Part shown: piece after piece, positions 46,736 to 57,074 of the stretch
How positions within the stretch are numbered: position 1 is the stretch's first letter
Layout of the letters: each line of letters begins with the position of its first letter
Assembly (NCBI GenBank): GCA_001414485.1
Contig: LLEY01000141.1
Coordinates: forward strand, 62,001-126,000
Length of the DNA: 64,000 nucleotides
Direction of reading: 5' to 3'
Source of the DNA: Calycina herbarum
Taxonomy: Eukaryota; Ascomycota; Leotiomycetes; Helotiales; Pezizellaceae
Program-made: the position numbers and the translations under genes
The notes under the pieces: generated by a model
Told to the model about the DNA's origin: nothing
The model's database searches: none
What the model saw: the letters and a program-made list of their open reading frames with translations, nothing else

Positions 46736-48349
46736 TTAAGCCTGCCCCTCTGTGAAGGGGCCTGCTTCTTTGCTAAAGAGGACTTGCAACTGTTTTACAT
46801 ATTCTTCTCGATCAGCGACCTTTCTCTGAGCAACCTGACGAGAACCCTGGCACCAGTACTGTGATAGTATTCCTTCGGCCGTAATCGAGAGGGGATGAAA
46901 TTTGGGAGCGATATGATCTTCGACTAGAGCAAATGCGGCATTTACAGACATAATACAATGCCAAAACCAGACTGCCCCAGATTTCCAGCTGTTATGCATG
47001 ATTGATGTCAGTGAGGGCAGATCCGATGGCGTCATCCTGACTTCTTCCTCCTTGAATATATCCATAAACTCCTGGCCAACTATATCAAATTCACTGAAGC
47101 TGTCTTCTGTTATCTCATCGATACCGCATCCCGTGAGCCAATAGGGAACGGAAAGCATCTCGGCAGGTAGTGCACAAACCCACTCGTGGTCTATAGGCAT
47201 GTAATGTTCCAGTCTTTGTCGACAAAGATGTTACTCGCATGGAAATCGGTGAGCTGAAGACGGAATGGCCCGTGACGACTTTCCGGCTGAATGTAGTGAT
47301 GAGAGAGCGCCCTGAGCATTGTTTTAGCAGCCATCTGGCCAAGACAGTCTTCCGTACTGTGAGCTGCATTCAGATTGCTAAGAAGGAAGTTGTCATGGAA
47401 TGTGAGTATATCTGCAACAAAGGGCTCCACACAGGTATATGTTTCATTTCTCGATATCGTTCTTGGAGCGCCCTCATTCTCTAAAATGATAATAGAGCAA
47501 GGCAGCGGTCGGTTTGAGAGTGTAATTGTGCCGTTATTATGGAATTGGAACGAGCCTATTCGAGGCTGAGGAATGCGAGCTAAAGACAAGATCAAGCGCG
47601 CCATGCCTCGGAAAAGCTTTTGCCTCCGGACCAGGTCACTTCGATGCCTATCCCATGTGTCTGAGAGCATTTCGCCTTTATCGGGGCCAATATACTCAAG
47701 AAGCATATATGCAGTGGGTAGGCGCAAGTGGGTCGGACTTAGGACATATTGAGACAAGGTTGGGTATCGAAGATAGTTGCGTGAAGATCGCTGGAACATG
47801 CGCCAAAGGCGGAGATAAAAAGGCATTCGTTGCTCGTGTGTAAACTATAGATGAAGCAACATTGCTAGCACGGAAATCTCAAGAAACACAATAACTTACG
47901 TGTCGGTTGTCAGAGAAGCCAAAGGCGTACAAGTATGGAACGGGAATGTCGGGGCATCGATCTTGCATCCATACGTAAGCTCCAACCTCGCAGCTTAGTT
48001 TCTCGTCAATGGTGCCAGGGTATTTGGCGTCGGCAAGCTTGTGTGGCATAGGACAACGAAAGATCAGGTTCTTGTTGAAGCTGGCCGACCTTACTTCCAC
48101 AGGTATACACACATTAAAGCTCCCTCGAATCCATTGGCTCTCTGTTTTGACAATACACGCGTCTTGATCGCGCAGTCTCAGGTGATGCCGAACAAGGGCC
48201 TGGATCGTTGTTCGCTGATCCCAGAGCTTTTGAAAGAGCTGTCTCCTTGCTCCACGGTATGTTGCTTCATTGATGATATTGACATCCTTCTTGAGGGCCA
48301 ACTCGTAAGTAATGTGCTTCCCATTATCGAGCTCGAGAGCAGCTGGCAT
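46736..48349 (-). pseudogene. APH-fold phosphotransferase-like gene with frameshift
   Basis: Exon 1 is 48349-47900 (first in-frame ATG), followed by a 55-bp intron (GTAAGT ... CTATAG) and a second exon from 47844. The product belongs to the aminoglycoside-phosphotransferase-like kinase superfamily widely expanded in filamentous fungi. NLIFRCPMPHKL, EVGAYVWMQDRCPDIPVPYLYAFGF, AYMLLEYIG (hinge region) and LQLTDFHASNIFVDKDWNITCL (HxD-N catalytic loop, here with Thr-Asp-Phe-His) are recognisable. The expected next block IDHEWVCALPAEML, carrying the metal-binding Asp, is present but one base out of frame. A stop occurs at 47191 unless a single base is restored near 47192. The remaining 150 residues continue in the new frame to TAA at 46736. 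It is either a one-base deletion pseudogene or a sequencing error. Substrates of these fungal proteins are unknown. Confidence 0.78.
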
Positions 48350-48571
48350 GGTGAAAGAAACATTCCTCGCCAACGGATCGAGGTATAGTTGGCACCTGCT
48401 GACGGGTTGACCAGCAGGTCGATTCTTTTCAGTTTGTTATGGAAGTGTCTTTAAATCTCCGGCGGGAATTGTTATATCACGTGATGCGACCGCCCAAATG
48501 CATTACAATTCGGGGCGCATCATCTCTCGCGAGGTCTACAGTACTGCCGCTTCAACAATTTAAGCCTCAAC

Positions 48572-50542
48572 ATGGGCCCCGTGCCGTCGGTCCAGCCTGA
48601 CAATGCGGCCTTCCTGAATCCCGCTCTCTGCGCAAACACAAACACTGAACGAAAGGCTGATAGCAAGGAACCGCCATGCCAAAATACAGCCAGCCTGGTC
48701 TGTGGCTCCTGCAAAGTGGTTCAGGTATGGTTGCTTACTTCACCTTCCCGCAAGATGCTTCGCGCTGCAACTACTACCCACGATGTGGATGAATAGATGA
48801 ATAAGCCTGACGTTTTTTAAGTATTGCTCTAAAGAATGTCAGATCACGAATTGGTCTCACCATAAGAAGATCTGCAAGTCCGACCTCATGAGGAGCAAAT
48901 ACGTCCCAGGCTGGATCAAGCAAGACCGTGTTCCCAGCTGGGTCTCCGACAGCGGACTCTCATCGGATTTTGGCATGAACCAATATCTTTGGGGAAACAT
49001 GCCGGCCGTGAATATACTCAACATGGAAAAGAGCGAGAATGTTTGCGATATTCATCGCAATATGGATTTACTCTTTGCTGCATCAGGAGATATCCGGAAC
49101 GTTGTTAAGTCTATCATAGAAGGTCTCCCAGATGGATACGATGGCCGATGCACGCTTGTTATTAACGATATCAATTTTATGGTCATCGCACGCAACGCTA
49201 TCCTGCTTTTCGTCGCATTAAGCCTTGAACCCGAAGAAGCAGTCACGATATTGATACACGTGTGGTATTCAGCGCTACTAGCGCGTGTCATGATAGACAC
49301 TCTTCGCCACGTGGCACTGGGACGCATCGTTGAAGTTTGCGAGAAGATCAAGTATAAGCCATCTACTTCCCTCCAAGCGAAGACCTTTTCTTTCGGAAAG
49401 AGATCCCTGCGATTAGTGCTAAAGAAGCACCAATGGGACGAGCTGAAGGACTATTTCAATGTTCCACCGGATTTGACGCAGCAGGATGCGCAGGGAATCC
49501 GGCGTCGCGTCATGTTGGCTCCGGAGAGGGTCGATTATCTGCATCGTGCGTTATGCAATCAGCCTTCTCCGATCCGAGTAGCAACGGTGACGTTTCGCGA
49601 AGATGGCATTCTTTTGCCTCATGGCGCATCGAGAGAGAAGTTTGACATACCAAATCCGTGAGCAACTCCTCCTCATTCTTTCATTACCGTGACCCGGCTG
49701 ACTTTATAAGCACATTCTTTCACACGGATCGAGTTTGGCCTATGAGAGATGATGCGAGTCCATTGGAAGGCTGGGACTACCATGAGTACATCAAATTCGC
49801 ACCAAAAGCGACCAATGATGTCATGGGCAGCTTCTTCTTCTTCCTAAGAGATAGGCTTTTGCGTTTCTGTCAGCGTATCAAGGATCTTAATATCCACTTT
49901 CGGCTCTTGAACGTTGATGCTCGAGAGCTTCCGGATCATCTTAGCACAGAGGAATCTCAGTTCGACCGCATCGAGGTAGGTAAAAGCTTACTAGCAAGCA
50001 CATGATGACAGTTGACACGAATATAGGTCTCAAACATCTGCGATCGCGGATACGTCGGACCTGAAAAAACTCTTTCCACATTCAGCCCGCTCCTCAAATC
50101 AAAGACCACCAACCCAAAATCAATACTGATAATGCTCTTTCTAAACGCCGTCAGCGAGGTATATCACCATAATGACCTGAACGGCGAGCAGCGCTTCAAT
50201 GAGTCCCGAGTGCTTATGCAGAAATTCATACCCGTAACGCCGATGACACTCATGACTATGATGGCCGGCGGCGTGAGTGCAATGAGCAGCCTAGAGATGA
50301 TCCGAATCTCTTCATGCTATACGATGTTCGGCGATCTTGAAAAGGCGTTTGGCACTTTCTTGAAGGACGTCCAGATATACAAGCTAACGAAGAAGTATGG
50401 AATGAAGATTAAGGAGAAGCATTCTATTATCGAGCCTTGGCCGTTCAGGGTCACGGAAAAGACTACAAAGGAAGAATTTGACATAAGATGTGCTGCTACA
50501 CATACGGGATGCGAACGGTATATAGAGTTTGAGAGGGCATAG
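48572..50542 (+). CDS. MYND zinc finger-DUF4470 protein, 589 aa
   Basis: Exons 48572-48724, 48822-49657, 49711-49975 and 50027-50542 (introns 97, 53 and 51 bp) sum to 1,770 nt. Residues about 20-69 form a MYND zinc finger: C20/C36, C44-x2-C47, C53-x3-C57 and H65-x3-C69, including the YCSKECQ signature. The first intron falls just before that signature. From about residue 110 a DUF4470 domain follows: NMDLLFAASGDIRNVVKSI, LVINDINFMVIARNAILLFVALS and EEAVTILIHVWYSALL. MYND fingers mediate protein-protein contacts. DUF4470 has no known activity but recurs in animal and fungal proteins of the same layout. The C-terminal 200 residues are conserved-looking but unassigned. All four exons are intact, so this is the best-preserved gene of the accessory island. 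The upstream phosphotransferase pseudogene is divergent, with about 220 bp between starts. Confidence 0.85.
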
Positions 50543-50769
50543 GAGATGTGTGTAACTTGAATAGATTTGTGGATGAGAGCCGAATAATAACATTCTAGAA
50601 ACAAACAAGATACTAACACTGCTCTAGTTTTAAGTTCTAAGATATTGAGAAACTACTCTAGTAGGAAGTCAAAGTAATGAAGGAATATATTGAGAATTGT
50701 TGCAAATAGGGCAAGTGAACAAAGTTTGGATTATCTCGAGCGTAATGCTAAGTTGTGCCAGTTGTGCGA

Positions 50770-51750
50770 TCAGAGAGGCTCTTCTAAGAAGCCCCTCCTC
50801 GCATAGTCAATTGATTGGTAAAGTGCAAACTGTTTCTCTAAAGGAGCCGCACGACTGAGCAGCTCAATTTTCCGAATAGCCAAGACTAGGACCCTCCAGG
50901 ATTCACAGGGACCAGTCTCTACATTTTCGTTGACACCCTCCCATTCCAAGTGCACATTTGCCGCACCGCCGGATTGAATAACCTGCATCTTGTTCAGGGT
51001 TCCTGTGACCTGTGAATAGTCTAACTAAAGATTTGGTATAGGTCCCTCAAAGGCTTGCGCAACATCGCAGTGCTCTGAGAATCGAATCTTGCCAGAGAAA
51101 ATACCCAACAGGTCGCCTGGGAATACGGGGACAATAGGAAAGACACTGACCAGCTTCTCAACGCTAGGTCGAATTGATATAATGAACGACTTATTCGTCC
51201 CCGATTCTATGTACGCATCTTCTATAAGCCGTTTCGGAATGCTCTCGGTTGAGGTAGCTATGCAACTGCTTGTAAGCTTATACGACGCTTCTTCGTTGGA
51301 GTACCACGTATTAGATCCATTATCCCAAGCTGATTCTGGTATGCTCAGTATCTCGGCAACAGATGCATGTAGCAGGTCCAGCCTGCCTAAGAAGTTACCT
51401 TTGGCCTGCTCGAGCGCTCGGAATTCGATCTGTCTGATGTAGCCGGAATATACCTTTTCCCAGGACACGATAGTGTCTATTAGTTCTCTTGGAGAGTGCT
51501 TCCTTCTAGGGAAGGACTTGCAATACTTGTTGAATTTAGCATCTCGATAGAGCAGGATAGTTACAACACCAGCATTCTTCATATTATACAAATCCTTCTA
51601 CCACAGTCGGCATCTCCGCTGGTTTTCGTCGCTTGTTCCAATGCCGACTAGAGCGATGAACTCAGCAGCTGCAGCCTTTTCCTGTTGCGTAGATCCGCCA
51701 TCAGGTCCTCTAGTTCCGGCAGCAGGTCTTTCAGTGGCCGGATGTGACAT
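50770..51750 (-). pseudogene. Unknown-family gene with two Gln-to-stop changes
   Basis: One frame of 327 codons runs from ATG 51750 (MSHPATERPAAGTRG) to a stop at 50770, broken by only two stops: TAG at 51600-51598 and TAG at 51027-51025. Distances from the start (150 nt, then 573 nt, then 255 nt) are all multiples of three. Both fit CAG-to-TAG. The longest open piece contains HSPRELIDTIVSWEKVYSGYI and a predicted mixed alpha/beta segment. I recognise no domain. The stop pattern matches the sirtuin and DUF3723-like genes, indicating the same mutational process. It abuts the RIP-affected retrotransposon tract beginning near 51800. Confidence 0.7.
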
Positions 51751-52474
51751 TATGTCAATGGTCTCGGCGTGTCTCTTGATAATGTCCCAGTAGAACGCTT
51801 CCTCCCATTCTTTTTGAAGATCAATGCCTATATAACCTGCTCTTGTCTTTGTAATTTTTTTAATCGTAATGTTAAAAGGTTTAGCTGTAAGGTTTTGTTC
51901 GGTATACCTTTGAATTTCAGCCGTATTTGTTATAGTCTCTATGTTAACATTTTAGAGACTAAACCTACTGACTTAAGTACGTATCTTTGATACCTTTAGC
52001 AGAGATTATAAGTAATATTTAAAAATAGTAAACTCTTTAATATTAGAATAGTAGACTTTCTAAGAAATACTATAATTTAAGCTTAAAGTTTTATCTTTTC
52101 TAAGATTAATCTTATTTACTTTTTATAGTATTAGAGCTAGTATTTTAATTTTAATTAATTAGACAAAGTACTTACTAATAAGTCTGATAATAAAGTTATA
52201 AAATAGTTTTATAAAAACCTATATTCTATATTAATAGAGTTTAAAAGCTAAATTTTACTACTTTATACTAATCTAAATAAAATAGCTTTATTTATAAATA
52301 TATAGAAAAGGTAAAAGAGTAAGTATATATTCTATATAAGTAAAGATTTTACTAATAAAAACTATTATAAATAAGTAATAGAAATAATCTTATTAGTATA
52401 ACTTTACGTTATATTTACAGTGCTAAATATAGTGTATTAATCTTGTCTATCTTCGTTAAAAGTAGCTACGTAGG
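51751..52474. other. AT-rich RIP-affected flank of the retrotransposon
   Basis: Composition shifts abruptly to TA-rich sequence from about 51840. It contains no open frame or identifiable domain. It forms the left flank into which the LTR retrotransposon inserted and ends with the target-site copy GTAGG at 52470-52474. It is probably older repeat DNA degraded by RIP. Confidence 0.6.
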
Positions 52475-52938
52475 TGTTACGAATCACGTTATACGTAGTA
52501 AGTAGTCTAGACAGCGCTCTAATAGAATAAGATACGATATCTAGGAAATAGAAGGTAACATAGAAGATAATTAGTAATATAGAGGTATTTAGGTATTCTA
52601 GGATCTTACTGTTATAATATATTAGAAATCACGTACGGTTATATAATATAATCGCCTATATCGCTCTAGTCGCTTTAATCGCGAGCGACGCGAGTAATAT
52701 AAGCGATATAAGCGATATACTTAGAGAACGAAGGTTCTATATAAGACTAGCACGTCTGCTATTAGATAGAAGCTTCGTATTTAACTTTAGTTATTAATCT
52801 TATTATCTTATTTAATATCTTTAATATAAGTAACGAGTTTACTTCTAAGTAAACAACCTATCGCGTCTATACTTCTTACTTATATACTAACCTTCGAGAC
52901 TTAGTTATCTTTGTTTAGTTCGTTTGAGTTTTATTATA
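52475..52938 (+). repeat. 5' LTR, 464 bp
   Basis: It begins TGTTACGAATCACGTTATAC and ends GTTTTATTATA. It aligns end to end, without length difference, with 60276-60739. Differences are overwhelmingly C/T and G/A, as RIP produces, and so cannot be used as a molecular clock. A palindromic-looking AT-rich core with repeated GCGATATAA words lies at 52700-52720. Confidence 0.93.
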
Positions 52939-54384
52939 CTTTAAGTACCTACTTAGAAGTACAGCTAGTATAATATCGAAAACTACGCTATTCTCGAGTT
53001 TAACCTCTATACTATCTCTAGTACTAATAATACCGGTAGCGCTAGTTACTACTCTTAGAGAGGAAGTAAAGTTACTAGTACTAAGAATATTCGACAGCTC
53101 TCTAGAGAAACTTACTAAGTTTATTATAAAAGCTTTAATATATTTAAACTTTTACTTAGTATAGTTTACTTATAAAATAGATTAAGTTATATAGCTTACT
53201 ACCTGTCTTAAGAGAGTAGTATATAACTGGATAGAACTATATTTAGAGAATTTTTAGAAGAATAAAACGTTAAATAGAAAGGTGTCGAACCTTATAAGTA
53301 AAAGCACTTAGAGATTATTCTTAACCGTCGCCGGATTTAAGAAGAGAATTAACTAGGCGTTCGCGGATATAGATTTAAAGAAAAAAGTAGTATAAGTCTT
53401 ATATAGCCTCCGATAAAAGAGTTTAGCCGCTAAGTATATATTAATATTCTAGTAATACTCTACGCGTCTTAGTTAGAATAACGAAGCTTTATATAAGCAG
53501 TTCTACAGAGGATTAAAGAATAGTATTAAAGGCGAAACATAGGTATTTATTAGAACCTTCGAAAAAGAGAATAGATAGATATATATAGAAAACTAGAAAC
53601 CTGATTTTTAAAACTTATATTCGACCTAGAGAGTTAATTCTACGGTTTTAACCACTTATAAGATAGTTTAGAATAAATAAGACAGAGTGATAATAGTAAG
53701 CCTTATTACTAGAAGAGAGACTATTAAACTTAAGAAACCCGGACTAGAGTAGATAGTATCTAACGAAATATCTAGTTAGTCTAAGATAGAAGATATATAA
53801 ATAGTCGTAGATCTTTAAAAAGAAACTAGCTTATAGTAATAACAGAGTTCTAATAGCTTTATAAGACGGCTGAAACCTAGTTTCTTAGATACGCTACCTA
53901 ATAATAAGAAAGCTATACTAGAAATGAGAAGTTAGTATACTATAGTCGCTTTAGTTAGAAAAGTCGGAATAATATTTTAGGAATTTAGAACTAGGAAGTT
54001 ATTTAGTATAATCTTTTAGGAAATAAACGAATACGACATAGACTAAGAAACAGAGTTAGTATAAAGAGAATTATAGTTTATAGAAATAATAAACGAAACT
54101 ATAGCTAAATAGATATAATATTATCTAAATATTACGTCTTATTAGTCTATAGAGAAACGATTTACTAGAACTTTACTAGAACTAGAATAGACTATAAAAT
54201 ATAGATTAAAATATAAGATAGTTTCTATAAATTTAAAAAAAGTAACCTTTGTTCTAAAATCTAGTAAAGGAAATAAGAATAAATGAAGATTTAAAGTATA
54301 CTTTATAAAGAAAGAATTAAATACTATCTTAGAAGAGAGTTAGTTAGTTATAACTATAAAGATAAAAGAGAAGGAACTCCGAGT

Positions 54385-54440
54385 TATAATCAACTCTAGA
54401 GCAACGGGTAATTTCCTTTCTCTAATAGCTTTAAAGAAGC
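54385..54440 (+). pseudogene. Retroviral-type aspartic protease remnant
   Basis: The translation reads VIINSRATGNFLSL, where a functional retropepsin active site has Asp-Ser/Thr-Gly. Asp to Asn and Gly to Arg are each explained by one G-to-A transition, so the enzyme is inactive through RIP-type change. The position between the Gag-like region and reverse transcriptase is the normal Ty3/gypsy order. Confidence 0.75.
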
Positions 54441-55215
54441 TAAACGTTCTAATTAAGAATATAAAACCGTACTATCTAGAGGTAGTTAATAGAATAGACG
54501 TTGTCTACTAAGATAGGATTATTAATTAGTAAACTATTCTAATAAAAGTTAATATCGAAAGATACTACTTAGATATATAATTCGATATTATTAAAATAGA
54601 GAGTAAGGAAGTAATACTTAGTATACTATAGATTTAGGAATATAATCTAGATATTAACTAGAAGGCTTAAATAATAACCTTTAGTTAATATAATTACATA
54701 GGTTTATAATTATAACTATAAGGCTAGAACGAGGTTAGCGCTACCTCTTCTAAGACGCTAGAACACCTTATCTAGAGTCCTCTATAGGTTAGTAGAATAG
54801 CTGATAACGAAATATCTATATAGTATAGAGAATTTAAGGCTTTGTTTAAAAACCTAGAAGACTTATAAGCCTTACTAGAACATCGTTTATAAGATTATAA
54901 GATTAAATTAAAAGAGAGTTATTACTTTTTAAAGTAAAAGCTTTAGTTATATAACTAGAAAAGTCTTTAAAAAATAGAAAGTTATATAAAAGAAGGTATT
55001 AAGAAGAGATATATTAGGAAATCTAAGTCGCTAATTATCTTAAATATACTTATTATTAAGAAAAAAGATAACTTAGAAAGAAGAGTATATATTAATTACT
55101 AAGAAGTAAATTATACTACGGTTAAGAACGCTTATCTACTACTATTTAGCTAATACTTATAAGATAAGTTAGATAAGATAGTACGATTTATAAAACTAGA
55201 TTAACGAAACGCTTA

Positions 55216-57074
55216 ACGTGGTTTATTAGAACCCCGGTTATATTAGGACCTTGATTAATTTTCCTGAAATCCTACTCTTTAACTTTAACACGCGTTTTTT
55301 TAACCTTCTACTATATCTATTATTACTAAAGAATCAAAAGTCATTCTAGCTATTAAGGTAATTCGAATATCTAAAAAGCTAAGTCGATAGAAAGCTATAA
55401 AGATCTATAGAATACCTTATTCTATACTTAATAATAGAATAAACAGCTACCTTCCTCTAGCTAACCGTCGACTAGTAAACCTTAAATTATCTAAGGTAGA
55501 AGAAGAAGTGATTATTTAGAATATACTTAATATAGATTCTAGAGAGTTTATACCTCGGCTAGCTAGTATAGAAGATATAGCTAATTTTATCCTCGAATCG
55601 TAGAGAGGAAAACGCGTCGGTAAGCTCTAGACTTATCGATTTATATAATAATAACCAGGGTTAAAGACGTGTTTTAATCGTGTTTACGACTTCTAAAAGG
55701 TCTTATACGAAGATCCTAATCTAATTAGCACGTGGTTCTAACTTATATAAAATATAAGAGCGAAATACAGCGTTTTAGATTACGATTTCTATAACTTCGA
55801 CGAAACAGGCTTTATAATAGGTGTAATTTGCTCTATAATAGTTGTTACACGTGTAGATCGACGTAGTAGAGGTAAGACAGTTCAGCTAGGTAATCGGGAA
55901 TAGGCTATAGCAATTGCTTATATTAATAGCGAGGGTTGAGATATTTCTCTATTTTTAGTTATCTAAGAGAAGAATTATCTTATAAATTAGTATATAGACG
56001 GCGGCCTTCTATACGACTAGGTTATTAAACCGATAAGTAATAGATAGATAAATAACGAGATAGGTCTAGAATAGCTAAAATACTTCGATAAGTATACTAC
56101 TGCTCGAGTAAAGGGTTTGTATCGAATACTAGTATTAGATAGATATAAGAGCTACGAATCAGCTGAATTCTAAGAGTATTACAAGGTATATAATATTATA
56201 ACTCTTAGACTACCTTCTTATTCGTTCTATCTAACCTAGCTACTTAATATTAGATGTTTTAGTATATTAAAACGAGTATATAGTCGATAGATTAAGACGT
56301 TTATTAAAGCTTATATTAACTATATTACTAAGGTAGAGTTCTTTCTAGCCTTTGTAGTAGTATATAGAGAATCTATAATAGTCTAGAACGCTTAGGCTAG
56401 ATTCCGTAGAGCTAGCCTAGTACCTTTTAATCTATAAGTAGTAATTTTAAAGCTTAATATAAAGTTATAGACTCTAACACTCTCTAGACCCTCTACTACT
56501 AACACTCTTCTATAGGAATCTCAGACCTCTTCTAACCTAACAGAAGCTCTTTTATAGTTAACTCTTATACGAAATCGAATTACTCGCTATTAGAGAAGCT
56601 TGCTAACCCCTCTATTTAAGACAGTTACAGCGCTAGCTAAAGGTATAGAGCGAATAGCTTATAAGATAACTCTTCTGTCTGCCGAGGTACGTATACTTCA
56701 GGCAGTAAATAAAGCTCTTAGCAAACGCCGGAGAGCTAAAAAAGCTCGTATCTATAAAGAGAGTACACTTATTATAGAGAATACATAGGATATTATAGCT
56801 TAGAAAGACGTAGGTAAGCAGGTACGACGCGATATACGTGTAGTAAGAGGTAGTTATAAGAAGAGGCAACTGTCTAGACTATACTATAGAACCTGTGGAA
56901 AAGCTAGTTATAACGTACGAACTTATTAAGAAGCTGTAGATATATCTAGTATATTAGACTCCGATTATAAAGAGTTAATTTAATATATTATAGTTAAGTT
57001 ATTTAAGTTCAAAGTTATATACTAAGGAAAATTAATCGGGGTTCTAATATAACCGGGGTTCTAATAAACCACGT
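55216..57074 (+). mobile_element. pogo/Fot1-type transposon, copy 2, nested in the reverse transcriptase
   Basis: The terminal inverted repeats start ACGTGGTTTAT, and TA flanks both sides (55214-55215 and 57075-57076). It is 1,859 bp long. It is the same family as 763-2858 but coded on the plus strand. The transposase N-terminal helix-turn-helix begins near 55317 with ATG mutated to ATA. The C-terminus is still readable at 56600-56788, with SKRRRAKKAR typical of the Fot1 transposase tail. The remainder carries many TAA/TAG stops. It splits the retrotransposon's reverse transcriptase just after the conserved KLDLRNA-like block. It must be younger than the retrotransposon insertion, and both were RIPed afterwards. 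Confidence 0.92.
56600..56788 (+). pseudogene. Transposase C-terminal remnant
   Basis: A 62-residue open stretch at the end of pogo copy 2 holds the basic tail NKALSKRRRAKKARIYKES, a conserved C-terminal feature of Fot1-like fungal transposases (nuclear-localisation-like). Upstream frame is broken. It has no independent function. Confidence 0.7.

Noticed and set aside
46266..46739. 157-codon basic frame on the plus strand
   Set aside because: It starts inside the 88-bp hairpin element and ends in a Lys/Arg/Glu low-complexity run that is antisense to nothing recognisable; probably a chance frame in purine-rich DNA.
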